Positions 1 to 7,222 of a DNA stretch of 10,927 nucleotides are shown in pieces. The DNA lies in the NCBI GenBank assembly GCA_003556985.1, contig PWPZ01000082.1:1-10927 (forward strand). The letters run 5' to 3'. This DNA is from Bacteroidota bacterium. Its GTDB lineage: Bacteria; Bacteroidota; Bacteroidia; Bacteroidales; PUMT01. The stretch's first letter is position 1, and the number at the start of each line of letters is the position of its first letter. The notes under the pieces are model-generated. The model did no database searches and was not told the DNA's origin. It saw only the letters and a list, made by a program, of their open reading frames with translations. A program made the translations under genes and the position numbers.

Positions 1-373
1 CCTCTACACCGACTCTCGCCCCGTCCCACAATGTGGTCATGGGATCCCTGGGGAGAACAAAAAGGGTATAGGGCGAAGCGGAAGAGGGATCGAGAACGGC
101 AACCGCCTGCCTGTCGCCGGTAAGGCCGGTGAGATAGATAAAATCATTACCGCTGGCAGCCGAAATAACTGCCATCTCTCCTTCCATTTTATTCATCAGC
201 CTCTGTCGCCGTAATTCAAAAGCTTCTGCATCAAAATCCGGGGCATCAGATTTACTTATATAGGCGCCGGGCAGCTGGCAGGATAAGTCATTTTCTTGTG
301 CCAAACTGCTTTTGCCGGTTACCATTCCCGTGAAAAATGCCATTGCAAGGGCTATTAAATATTTGTTTAGCAT
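1..373 (-). CDS. Xaa-Pro aminopeptidase (M24B family), N-terminal fragment, secreted
   Basis: Partial gene: the start is inside the window and the rest runs off the left edge, leaving 124 codons. Residues 1-25 form a Sec-type signal peptide (hydrophobic stretch, then a likely cut near SLA/QEN). What follows matches the N-terminal (AMP_N, creatinase-like) domain of aminopeptidase P: an RR pair at residues 55-56, NDFIYLTGL at 76-84, LFVLPRD at 104-110 and LWDGARVGVE at 115-124. Family members remove an N-terminal residue preceding proline with a two-metal centre; that catalytic pita-bread domain lies outside the window and cannot be checked. The ATG at 373 is chosen because it opens directly into the signal peptide; no clear Shine-Dalgarno is present. 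It lies 98 bp downstream of the oxidoreductase gene on the same strand, so read-through is possible. Family call fairly sure; activity unverified. Confidence 0.85.
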   Translation of the reverse strand, partial: MLNKYLIALAMAFFTGMVTGKSSLAQENDLSCQLPGAYISKSDAPDFDAEAFELRRQRLMNKMEGEMAVISAASGNDFIYLTGLTGDRQAVAVLDPSSASPYTLFVLPRDPMTTLWDGARVGVE

Positions 374-420
374 GTTAGGATATATTCCAAAGAAATTTTT
401 CCCCCGCATAAAGAACGTGA

Positions 421-459
421 CAGGCTGGCGGGTAGTCTCTATTATAAAAAGCCAGGCTG
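421..459. repeat. Imperfect inverted repeat between oxidoreductase and peptidase genes
   Basis: CAGGCTGGC at 421-429 and GCCAGGCTG at 451-459 are complementary at 8 of 9 positions, with a 21-base AT-rich loop. It lies just after the stop of the oxidoreductase gene and before the peptidase start. It could be a weak terminator or a processing hairpin; no T-run follows the arm on the minus strand, so a classical intrinsic terminator is not supported. Confidence 0.3.
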
Positions 460-471
460 AAGCCGGACGGA

Positions 472-1806
472 TTATAATTCAGGCTCCCATCCCGGTTCGT
501 ATTCCCTGCTCCACAGATCAAGAGCAGCGCGGTCGAGCGCCTGACCGTTGCGGGGATTCACGTCAAATCCGCTGCCAATCCTTGATGAAATATTTGCCAG
601 GTGACCAAGATGGGTGCTGATAACTCCCTCATCAATGGGTGATCTGAGAGATTCCTTGCCCCTGATTGTTTCAAAGAAATTAACAACATGCCTGGTAGAC
701 ATATCGCCTCCTCCTCCAAGGGCGATTCCTCCTTCGTCACCGGCCGACTGGCTGTCGCGTACCATACTGCCGCCCCGGTTATAGAGTTTGTACCCTCCGC
801 GGTCAACATAAGCCGATCCTTCCGATCCAAAGATGATCGTACCTCTGCCCGAACCGTAGGTGTTGTATCCGTTACGGCTTTTTCCGTCCCACTTGATAAC
901 CTTGTCGCCGGGGAACCGCCAGGTCGCATCCATGGTGTCGTACATGGTCCAGCCATCGTCAACGAAATGATTTTTGTGAGCCGCCACTTCAACCCTTTCG
1001 GGGAAATCTACCTGCAGGGCCCAGCGGGCAATGTCAAGCTCATGAACCGCGTTGTTGCCTGTTTCGGCAGTGCCCCAGGTCCAGCCGTACCAGTGCCAGT
1101 GGTAATCCCAGGTATTATGCTTATACTCCATCCTTGGAGCCGGTCCCTGCCAGAGTTCCCAGTCGAGCCCCTCGGGAACGGGTGCAGCCTGAGGTACAGG
1201 AGTTTCTCCCCTTGCATTGCTGTAAAATGCGATGGCCTTGTAGGGGACACCAATGGCCCCGTTATGTATCTCCCTGATTATTTCGATTGATTCGGCTGAT
1301 GAACGCTGCTGGTTACCCATCTGTATCACCTTACCGTATTTTTTCTGACATTCTACAAGAAGTTCTCCTTCGCGGGGATTATGACTGCATGGCTTTTCAA
1401 CGTAAACATGTTTGCCTGCCTGGACCGCATAAATTGTACCAGGTGCGTGCCAGTGATCGGGTGTGGCCTCAATAATGGCATCTACCCTTTGGTCGTCATA
1501 TATTCTGCGCACATCATTTTCCAGTGCCGGAATATAATCCAGAACCTGGGAAAACCTTTCGGCAGCCCTTTCCCGCTGCTTTTCCATGACATCGCAAAGA
1601 TAAAGCAGCTGTACATTGCTTTCTTTCCGGGAAATCGGTTCGGGAAATGCTCCCAGCCTCCGGCCGAGGCCTACAATAGCTACATTCAGACGGTCATTGG
1701 CCCCGATTATGTTGCCATAACTTTTTGCGCTTAAGCCCGCTCCGCCCATTGTTATTCCTGCAACGCCGAGTGCCGATTTTTTAATAAAGGATCTCCTTGA
1801 ATTCAT
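472..1806 (-). CDS. Tat-exported Gfo/Idh/MocA family oxidoreductase (first copy)
   Basis: 444-residue NAD(P)-dependent dehydrogenase of the glucose-fructose oxidoreductase/inositol dehydrogenase family, usual length for the exported Bacteroidota group. The N-terminus carries a twin-arginine signal (SRRSFIKK at residues 3-10, then a hydrophobic stretch), so the enzyme is probably folded with its cofactor before export. The Rossmann fold begins near 40 with VAIVGLGRRLG; TPDHWH is at 115-120, the family hallmark EKP at 137-139, and GNQQRS at 164-169. The C-terminal domain has WTWGTAETGNNAVHELD (242-258) with the expected His255/Asp258 pair, followed by ARWAL, a pattern typical of one Gfo/Idh subfamily acting on sugars or glycosides. 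Substrate unknown. It sits 275 bp downstream of a metallophosphoesterase gene, probably with its own promoter; a 14-bp palindrome lies 73 bases upstream of the start. No Shine-Dalgarno is evident. Related to, but clearly different from, the oxidoreductase at 4241-5572. Confidence 0.92.
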   Translation of the reverse strand: MNSRRSFIKKSALGVAGITMGGAGLSAKSYGNIIGANDRLNVAIVGLGRRLGAFPEPISRKESNVQLLYLCDVMEKQRERAAERFSQVLDYIPALENDVRRIYDDQRVDAIIEATPDHWHAPGTIYAVQAGKHVYVEKPCSHNPREGELLVECQKKYGKVIQMGNQQRSSAESIEIIREIHNGAIGVPYKAIAFYSNARGETPVPQAAPVPEGLDWELWQGPAPRMEYKHNTWDYHWHWYGWTWGTAETGNNAVHELDIARWALQVDFPERVEVAAHKNHFVDDGWTMYDTMDATWRFPGDKVIKWDGKSRNGYNTYGSGRGTIIFGSEGSAYVDRGGYKLYNRGGSMVRDSQSAGDEGGIALGGGGDMSTRHVVNFFETIRGKESLRSPIDEGVISTHLGHLANISSRIGSGFDVNPRNGQALDRAALDLWSREYEPGWEPEL

Positions 1807-1878
1807 AAGTATTATTTATAGTTAAACTCAATTAATGGCTGTTATTTCAACTGTTAAATTAAAGAAATATTTTAAAAC

Positions 1879-1892
1879 CTGTTTGCAAACAG
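1879..1892. promoter_or_regulatory. Perfect 14-bp palindrome, candidate operator
   Basis: CTGTTTGCAAACAG is a perfect palindrome in the 275-bp gap between the metallophosphoesterase stop and the oxidoreductase start, centred about 80 bases upstream of that start. Its size and symmetry fit a site for a dimeric repressor or activator. On the minus strand its TTTG lies 16 bases before TATTTCTT, a poor match to a -7 element, so overlap with a promoter is only a possibility. Nothing else stands out in this gap. Confidence 0.4.
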
Positions 1893-2081
1893 ATAAAAAA
1901 CAAATCATAGCACCGGTAAAAATAACAAATAGTTCAGCCCGGCCAAAAACAGAGCCTGTTTTCCAGGAAAGAAATCCTACCATGGATAGACGGAAATATT
2001 AAAAGCCTGGATATGTTGGGCTTCGACAACCGGGCTTGATTCGGAATACAGGACGAGGGAGCATTATGATTTTACCGGTCC

Positions 2082-3242
2082 TTAATTATTAAAATTGACC
2101 TTAATAAACACAATCTCCGGCCGGGTGCCGATCCTTATTGGCGGACCCCACGTGCCTACCCCGTTTGAGACATAAACCTTCATGCCGTCAACTTCCCCGA
2201 AGCCCCTGCTTATGGTATATATGGCACGGGTAATAAAATTGATGGGCCAAATTTGTCCGTGATGAGTGTGCCCCGACATCTGGAAGTCTGCACCTGCTGC
2301 CGCAGAGCGATCCAGGTTGAAAGGCTGGTGATCGAGTAAGATTACCGGCAGGTCATCTACTGCCATTTCAAGCAGCTCTTCAACACTCTTTCTGGTTTTT
2401 TCAGTAAACTGACTGATAGCCAAATCTTCACGACCTGCAAGGTAAAAGCTGTTGTTTATTTTTATAACGCTGTCGCGGATAAGAGTGATTCCGTGAGTGG
2501 TAAGATAATCGGTTGCCTCATCAACTCCTCCTATATATTCATGGTTGCCGGTAATTCCATAAACACCAAGCGGTGCTGAAAGATCATTTATTGAACGGCC
2601 CAGGTCCCTGTAAATTACCGGACCTACATCTTCATCAAGAATATCGCCGGCAAGAAGTATTATATCAGGTTCAAGGGAATTGATCCTTTCCACCATCTTT
2701 CTGATGCGGTGTTTTGAGGTAAGCGTTCCAAGATGGATATCCGAAACCAGGACCATGCGTGCCGAATTCATTTCGCTGTTCTTTCCCTCAAGGTTCACTT
2801 CCAGCCTGTTAATCCTGGGATACCATGTATTGATATGACCGGCCATAATTGTCAGGAAGACGGCAGCAATAGTTACAGTAAAAAGGACCATCCGGGTTTT
2901 TACGATATCATTGAGCCAGGAAGCAGGAATGACGGGCAATGACGTATTTATCAGCCTCACCAGGTCGATAACGCCCAGTACGATGACAAAATAAAGTATT
3001 GCACCCAGCCAGAACGAACCCGTCCATATCAAAAAAGTTGCCGGCTGGCCAAGCCAGAAATTTTCAAGAACCCTTCCGGCAATATATGAAAGGGAAAGGA
3101 AGATGAAAAACCCGAGATATATACTGCGCCACCTTGAACCGGGAGGAAGAGACTGCCAGCCCCTGATGAAAATATAATAGTTTACCAGGGCATAAATGAT
3201 AAATACGATGCCGAAAAAGATAAAAAAGGTTAATGTACGCAT
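2082..3242 (-). CDS. Membrane-anchored calcineurin-like metallophosphoesterase
   Basis: 386 residues in two parts. Residues 1-135 hold about four hydrophobic membrane segments (roughly 4-24, 43-57, 70-95 and 116-135). The rest is a calcineurin-like metallophosphoesterase domain with all metal-binding blocks in order: SDIHLG at 167-172 (Asp168, His170), GD at 199-200, GNHEY at 232-236, LDHQP at 303-307 and GHTHHGQ at 324-330. Such proteins hydrolyse phosphoesters with two divalent metals; the architecture resembles the YkuE/YaeI group, some members of which act on phosphorylated lipids at the membrane, but the substrate here is not known. The catalytic domain would lie at one membrane face. 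It is divergent from the nitroreductase gene, 224 bp away, and no convincing promoter was found in that gap. It is followed by a 275-bp gap, so it is probably monocistronic. Complete domain, no sign of damage. Confidence 0.9.
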   Translation of the reverse strand: MRTLTFFIFFGIVFIIYALVNYYIFIRGWQSLPPGSRWRSIYLGFFIFLSLSYIAGRVLENFWLGQPATFLIWTGSFWLGAILYFVIVLGVIDLVRLINTSLPVIPASWLNDIVKTRMVLFTVTIAAVFLTIMAGHINTWYPRINRLEVNLEGKNSEMNSARMVLVSDIHLGTLTSKHRIRKMVERINSLEPDIILLAGDILDEDVGPVIYRDLGRSINDLSAPLGVYGITGNHEYIGGVDEATDYLTTHGITLIRDSVIKINNSFYLAGREDLAISQFTEKTRKSVEELLEMAVDDLPVILLDHQPFNLDRSAAAGADFQMSGHTHHGQIWPINFITRAIYTISRGFGEVDGMKVYVSNGVGTWGPPIRIGTRPEIVFIKVNFNN

Positions 3243-3466
3243 GTGATTATTTTATATGCCAGCTGAATACCAGACCAATATGTTTTATTACAATTTTATT
3301 GAAAGTTCAGAATTATCCTGATTAAGCTAAACAAACCTGCTTACAAAATGTTGGAAATTGAAATTCGGAAGTTTCACCGGCAGTGTAGTTGTTGCATAAA
3401 TTTTATCTTTACAGTAGATAATTAGTGTATTGTGAAGCAAATGTTTAATAAACTAAAATCATTATC

Positions 3467-4108
3467 ATGCAGAGAACAGTATTTTTCTTTTTAATTGTTA
3501 TTTTGATTTCTTCAGGGAACCTGTTTAGCCAGGAAATCGAAGTTCTGCCTCTTCCCGAACCTCAAAGGACCGGCGGAATGCCTCTTTTTGAAGCTCTTGA
3601 TAACCGGCAGAGCACAAGAACCTATAGTCCGCACGCACTAAACATGCACGAACTTTCCAATCTTCTGTGGGCCGCTTCCGGCGTAAACCGTGAAGATGGA
3701 AGGCGCACCGCCCCTACAGCCCGTAACTGGCAGCAGATTGATATATACGTTATCACAGCTAACGGATGGTATCTGTACGATCACACCGATCATGCATTAA
3801 GGAAATACGGCGATCAGGATCTGAGAGAGCATGCCGGCACACAGGATTTTGTTGCAACGGCACCTCTAAATCTTATTTATGTTTCCGATCATGACCGCAT
3901 GAAAGGAGCTTCGCCGGAAAACAGGGAATTTCATTCCGCAACCGATGTGGGCTTTGTAGCACAGAATGTTTACCTGTTCTGTGCATCGGAAGGTTTTGCC
4001 ACTGTGGTGAGGGGACTGGTGGACAGGGAGAAGCTGCACCAGGTGCTGAACCTGCGGCCTTCACAACATGTCGTACTTGGACAGACCATCGGCCATCCCG
4101 GCAATTAA
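3467..4108 (+). CDS. Exported nitroreductase-fold (SagB/ThcOx-like) flavoprotein
   Basis: 213 residues. The first 20 or so form a Sec signal peptide (very hydrophobic, ending LFSQE, a common Bacteroidota cleavage pattern). The mature part matches compact SagB-type nitroreductases: RQSTRTY at 47-53, the usual FMN-phosphate-binding segment; LLWAASGVNR at 66-75; TAPTARN at 81-87; a helix with QNVYLFCASEGF at 166-177; and a terminal GHPGN. Family members use FMN to reduce or oxidise small molecules, and the SagB branch oxidises azoline rings in peptide natural products. No cyclodehydratase or precursor peptide is visible nearby, so a ribosomal peptide pathway is not supported and the role is unknown. 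It is a lone gene, convergent with the oxidoreductase at 4241 and divergent from the metallophosphoesterase. The ATG has no Shine-Dalgarno. TATCTTTA at 3404-3411 is a partial -7 match without a good -33 partner. Confidence 0.87.
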   Translation: MQRTVFFFLIVILISSGNLFSQEIEVLPLPEPQRTGGMPLFEALDNRQSTRTYSPHALNMHELSNLLWAASGVNREDGRRTAPTARNWQQIDIYVITANGWYLYDHTDHALRKYGDQDLREHAGTQDFVATAPLNLIYVSDHDRMKGASPENREFHSATDVGFVAQNVYLFCASEGFATVVRGLVDREKLHQVLNLRPSQHVVLGQTIGHPGN

Positions 4109-4120
4109 GGCTGGAGAGAA

Positions 4121-4147
4121 AACCGGGGTAATTATAATCCCCGGGTT
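4121..4147. terminator. Possible bidirectional terminator between convergent genes
   Basis: GGGG at 4125-4128 pairs with CCCC at 4139-4142, and the flanking AACC/GGTT extends the stem with a one-base bulge; the loop is AT-rich and itself palindromic (ATTATAAT). It lies 13 bases after the nitroreductase stop and about 95 bases after the stop of the convergent oxidoreductase. On the minus strand the stem runs straight into GGTTTTCTCT, a modest T-tract; on the plus strand it is followed only by GTTTGTAT. Best supported as a terminator for the minus strand. Confidence 0.45.
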
Positions 4148-4160
4148 TGTATCGTAAAAC

Positions 4161-4263
4161 ATCCGGCGGTGGTGCTAAACCTCCGGGTATTTCCAGCTCA
4201 ATGATTATTTGATTGTTCAGTACTTAATCCGGCGGTGGTGCTAAACCTTCGGGTATTTCCAGC
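4161..4263 (-). repeat. 37-bp direct repeat duplicating the 3' end of the oxidoreductase gene
   Basis: The 37 bases at 4227-4263 recur at 4161-4197 with one mismatch (T at 4249, C at 4183). The right-hand copy contains the last codons and the TAG stop of the oxidoreductase gene (coding ...WKYPKV, stop) plus 14 bases of 3' flank. The left-hand copy reads ...WKYPEV, stop. The spacing is 66 bases, an exact multiple of three, so the second tail lies in the same frame as the gene, though TGA and TAA interrupt the stretch between them. The spacer at 4198-4226 is not clearly repeated. This looks like a relic of a tandem duplication, or of a lost paralogue of which only the tail remains. Confidence 0.9.
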
Positions 4264-5572
4264 CATTATGATAGCCGGGAGAAATGTATTTATCCGCCTC
4301 CGGATTGTTCCTGAATTTTTGTTCGGAAGGCAGGTATTCAAGGCTTTGGCCTCCTACCCTGTGTGATATATTTGCAATACAGGCCAGTTTGGTTGCATAG
4401 CAACCTTTGTCAATTGTGCCGTTTGTGTTGGGATTGTTATTCCTGATACATTCTGCCCAGTTGATCATATGATGAAACTGATTGCCATAGGGTCCGTCTA
4501 CTCTTTTAGCTTCAATCAGTGGCTTACCGTCCCTGGTCTGGGGTATGATCTCATAGCCGGTGCGGTTACAGATCAGGGTTCCGTTACTTCCGATCCAGGC
4601 CACCCCGTCGCCCCTGTTATACAAATTGGTAACCTGCTGCTCCCAAACCACGTGGTAATCGTCAAACTGAAACACCGAGGTCTGAACCCTGGGAGTCTCG
4701 GTCATTGTATCAGGATGCCTGTAACCGACTGAGTGAATGGATTTGGGATAGGCCCTTTTATGGCCCAGGGCGGCTATTCCGTCAAGTGCAGAATCCAGGT
4801 AATGAACCCAGTCAGTCTGCTGTCCGCCGCCAAAATCCCAGTAATTGCGCCATCGACGATGAAGCCTGTTGCTGTTATAGGGGCGATAAGGTGCCGGTCC
4901 CAGCCACATTTTGTAGTCGAGCGTTTCAGGAACGGGCATGGGAGAGGAGTCGTATATCACAGGATCGGTACTGCCGGTAATCCATGCATGGATTTTGAAA
5001 ACATCACCCAGAACACCTGTTTTTAATATATTGAATGCATCGGTAAAATAATCCAGGCTTATATGCCATAATCCAGTGGTAACCACGTTTTTATGCTTGT
5101 TCTGCAAAGCTACCATCAGGTCGCAGTCGGCTACACTATGCCCGGTTGGTTTCTCGATATAAATAGCCTTTCCAGCCTTGCAGGCTTCGGAAAACATATA
5201 AGTATGCCAGTGGTCGGGACTGGCTATAATCACCCCGTCAATATCTTTGTTTTCAAGAAGTTTCCGAAAGTCTGAGTAAAGCTTTATGTTGCCGGCCCTG
5301 GCTGGATAATTCTTTTTCAGCTCAGCTGCCTGCTCCTCCAGCCTTACCTGGTCAACATCGCACAATGCTACGCAATGGACACCTGTTGTAGCCTCAAGCA
5401 AAAACTCCGCATTAACGATTCCCCACCAGTTAACACCTATAACGCCAATGTTTATGCGATCGGACGGTGCAACCGAGCCATGTAAACTATGGGGCAGTGA
5501 CGAGTACAAGCCGGCACCTGCCATGGCAATTGCTGATTTCTTTAAAAAAGACCTTCTGCTGTTGCTTTGCAT
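4241..5572 (-). CDS. Tat-exported Gfo/Idh/MocA family oxidoreductase (second copy, ThuB-like context)
   Basis: 443 residues, same overall family and length as the oxidoreductase at 472-1806. A twin-arginine signal is present (NSRRSFLKK at residues 4-12, followed by an Ala/Gly-rich hydrophobic stretch). The Rossmann entry is IGVIGVNWWG (42-51), so the second glycine of the usual GxGxxG is Asn49. ASPDHWH is at 117-123 and EKP at 140-142. The block after EKP reads GLWHIS (167-172), where many relatives have a Q-R-S ending. The C-terminal domain keeps DWVHYLD (254-260), with His257 and Asp260 as the likely catalytic pair. It should oxidise or epimerise a sugar-type hydroxyl with NAD(P) in the periplasm; the substrate is unknown. 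It lies 134 bp downstream of the ThuA-like gene on the same strand, and no promoter was recognised in that gap, so co-transcription with it is likely. The ThuA/ThuB pair of rhizobial trehalose catabolism is the closest known context. Its 3' tail is duplicated downstream. Confidence 0.92.
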   Translation of the reverse strand: MQSNSRRSFLKKSAIAMAGAGLYSSLPHSLHGSVAPSDRINIGVIGVNWWGIVNAEFLLEATTGVHCVALCDVDQVRLEEQAAELKKNYPARAGNIKLYSDFRKLLENKDIDGVIIASPDHWHTYMFSEACKAGKAIYIEKPTGHSVADCDLMVALQNKHKNVVTTGLWHISLDYFTDAFNILKTGVLGDVFKIHAWITGSTDPVIYDSSPMPVPETLDYKMWLGPAPYRPYNSNRLHRRWRNYWDFGGGQQTDWVHYLDSALDGIAALGHKRAYPKSIHSVGYRHPDTMTETPRVQTSVFQFDDYHVVWEQQVTNLYNRGDGVAWIGSNGTLICNRTGYEIIPQTRDGKPLIEAKRVDGPYGNQFHHMINWAECIRNNNPNTNGTIDKGCYATKLACIANISHRVGGQSLEYLPSEQKFRNNPEADKYISPGYHNGWKYPKV

Positions 5573-5706
5573 TTTATAAAATTTTTGGTGGTTGTTTATT
5601 CGGAAATTGAAAAATGAGTTTTTACTGAATTCTCTGAATACCGGGAATATTTACCAAATTTGATGACGCTGTAGACCGGTTTATTCGCAGGTATTTTGGT
5701 GTCGGC

Positions 5707-6474
5707 TCATTCATATACGCCCAGACCGGTGGCTGCCCAATAGATGCCTCCGTAAATATGTTTCAGAAACCATGGGTCTTTGAACAATGAGGACATATGG
5801 CCGAGAGAGGTAAAGAACGATCTTCCGCCGTCATATTCGTGGTACCATGCTATGGGATGAAAATTGCCCATGGCGGTAAAGCGGGTATCGTCGCCCCAGG
5901 TTCTGTCGGGGTCGTATGTTGTTTCATCTACGGTAAGCAGATAATTAAGATCTTCCACCAGAGGATCGCCGAATGAATACCATTCATCTGTCCACACCCA
6001 CCTGTCCGGCAGATGCATGGTAGATGGGTGGTTTTTGTCGGTCACCTCCATAACTGCAGTTTGTACTTCCGGATGATCGGTAAAAACATGGCCTATCAGT
6101 TTCCTGTACCACTCCACCTGGCCGTCCGACACCGATGCGCCATGTATGCCAACGAAACCCCCGCCGTTCCTGATAAATGTCTTGAAGCTCTCCAGTTGCT
6201 CATCAGAAAGTTCTTCTACTGTTGAATGCAGAAAAACAATAACATCAAATTGTCTGAGGTTATCGTCGGTAAAGCCGGAGGCCTGCTGGGTCCAGGTGAG
6301 GGCAAAATCATGCCTTAGCGCCATTTCACGGAATTCGGTGATGGCGGTTGGAATTGTCGGATTATGCCACTGGTCAGGACTTGTGTATACCATAACCTCA
6401 AATTGATTTCCGGAAACGGGAAGGAGTGTTAGAAACATAATGGTGATGATCAGGACATAAATATTTTTTTTCAT
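5707..6474 (-). CDS. Secreted ThuA-like domain protein
   Basis: 255 residues. A Sec signal peptide spans about residues 1-22 (KK then a long hydrophobic run). The rest is one ThuA-like domain, a flavodoxin/class-I-amidotransferase-type fold: GGGFVGIHG at 104-112, WTDEWYSF at 161-168, HPIAWYHEYDGGRSFF at 206-221 and SLGHM at 223-227, ending in the usual IYGGIYWAATG. ThuA of rhizobia works with the oxidoreductase ThuB in trehalose breakdown through a 3-keto intermediate; the exact reaction of ThuA-like proteins is not settled, and this one need not use trehalose. The start is well fixed: AGGAG lies 3 bases upstream of the ATG (minus strand, 6478-6482), the clearest Shine-Dalgarno in the window. 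It sits 90 bp downstream of tetR and 134 bp upstream of the second oxidoreductase, all co-directional, consistent with one operon. Confidence 0.92.
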   Translation of the reverse strand: MKKNIYVLIITIMFLTLLPVSGNQFEVMVYTSPDQWHNPTIPTAITEFREMALRHDFALTWTQQASGFTDDNLRQFDVIVFLHSTVEELSDEQLESFKTFIRNGGGFVGIHGASVSDGQVEWYRKLIGHVFTDHPEVQTAVMEVTDKNHPSTMHLPDRWVWTDEWYSFGDPLVEDLNYLLTVDETTYDPDRTWGDDTRFTAMGNFHPIAWYHEYDGGRSFFTSLGHMSSLFKDPWFLKHIYGGIYWAATGLGVYE

Positions 6475-6541
6475 AATCTCCTGAATAAGTATTTAAGTGA
6501 CAGTTAGGTTATTATAAAACTGTTCATGAATTTTCACACCC

Positions 6542-6557
6542 GGGAAAAAATGTTCCC
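6542..6557. repeat. Small inverted repeat after the TetR gene
   Basis: GGGAA and TTCCC form a 5-bp stem with a 6-base loop, 8 bases past the tetR stop. On the minus strand the T-run is inside the hairpin, not after it, so strong termination is unlikely; read-through into the ThuA-like gene remains plausible. Confidence 0.25.
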
Positions 6558-6564
6558 TGATGTT

Positions 6565-7146
6565 TCAGTGACGCTTAACAATACCATAGAACAGGAACAT
6601 AAGCAGTTGCTCAACCTGTTGTTCCATCTCGAACGGGCTTTCGCGGATAACAATCGTATATTCAAGTCCCTTAATGGCGGTAACTATTGCAATGGTGGCC
6701 AGTTCGGTATTTACAAGTTTAAAGCGGTTGGCCCTGACCCCGTCTTTTAAAATATTTTCCACCATCCTCATCTCCTCCTTGTCATATTTGGCTCTCACTT
6801 TATCTATGAATGGAAGGTGATCAAGATAGTTTGTCTTGACGGCTGTATAAAGATTTATGGACTTTCTGAAGGCCTTCATCCTGGCAATAACATAATGCTT
6901 CATCCTTTTGTAAGGATCGGCAATATCTTTGGTTGCAAGGATAATTTCATTCTTGAGATATTCGGCCTCCCGTTCAACCACGGCTTCGAAAAGCTCTTCC
7001 TTGCTCAGAAAATAGTAGTACAGCGAACTTTTGCTCATTCCTGCTTCACTGGCAATATTTTCCATTTTGGTCTCCTTAAAACCATGTTTCCCAAAAATAG
7101 TTCCGGCAGCCGTTATGATATTTTCTTTTTTTTCGTCCTTATTCAT
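6565..7146 (-). CDS. TetR/AcrR family transcriptional regulator
   Basis: 193 residues, normal for the family. The N-terminal DNA-binding domain (about 8-55) has the standard helix-turn-helix: AAGTIFGKHGFKETKMENIA (13-32), then EAGMSKSSLYYYFLSKEELF (34-53). The C-terminal part (60-193) is helical and divergent, with lysine-rich helices and a hydrophobic end (LLMFLFYGIV); it would dimerise and bind an unidentified ligand. TetR proteins usually repress themselves and neighbouring genes, so control of the ThuA-like/oxidoreductase pair is a reasonable inference from position (90-bp gap, same strand) but not shown. The ligand pocket resembles regulators responding to lipids or hydrophobic compounds only in general composition, so no effector is proposed. 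There is no Shine-Dalgarno; the leader contains a good promoter match at 7191-7221. Confidence 0.93.
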   Translation of the reverse strand: MNKDEKKENIITAAGTIFGKHGFKETKMENIASEAGMSKSSLYYYFLSKEELFEAVVEREAEYLKNEIILATKDIADPYKRMKHYVIARMKAFRKSINLYTAVKTNYLDHLPFIDKVRAKYDKEEMRMVENILKDGVRANRFKLVNTELATIAIVTAIKGLEYTIVIRESPFEMEQQVEQLLMFLFYGIVKRH

Positions 7147-7190
7147 GATTATACCATAAGGTGAAGCGGGTTTCTATTTTGAATGACGGT

Positions 7191-7221
7191 TAAAAATAGT
7201 ACAAAAAAATTCAGGTTCAAA
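7191..7221 (-). promoter_or_regulatory. Bacteroidota-type promoter for the TetR gene
   Basis: On the minus strand TTTG (7218-7221) is followed after exactly 19 bases by TATTTTTA (7191-7198), matching TTTG / TAnnTTTG at all of the -33 box and five of six fixed positions of the -7 box. Transcription would begin near 7184, leaving a leader of about 38 bases before the tetR start. The element begins immediately beyond the RNase R stop codon, so tetR and the genes after it could be expressed independently of RNase R. Confidence 0.55.
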
Positions 7222-7222
7222 T

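Noticed and set aside
688..1290. 200-residue plus-strand open frame
   Set aside because: Lies wholly antisense to the first oxidoreductase, whose motifs are intact; the peptide has no recognisable domain.
3467..4108. Thiazole/oxazole-modified peptide gene cluster suggested by the SagB-like protein
   Set aside because: No cyclodehydratase, precursor peptide or transporter nearby, and the protein appears exported.
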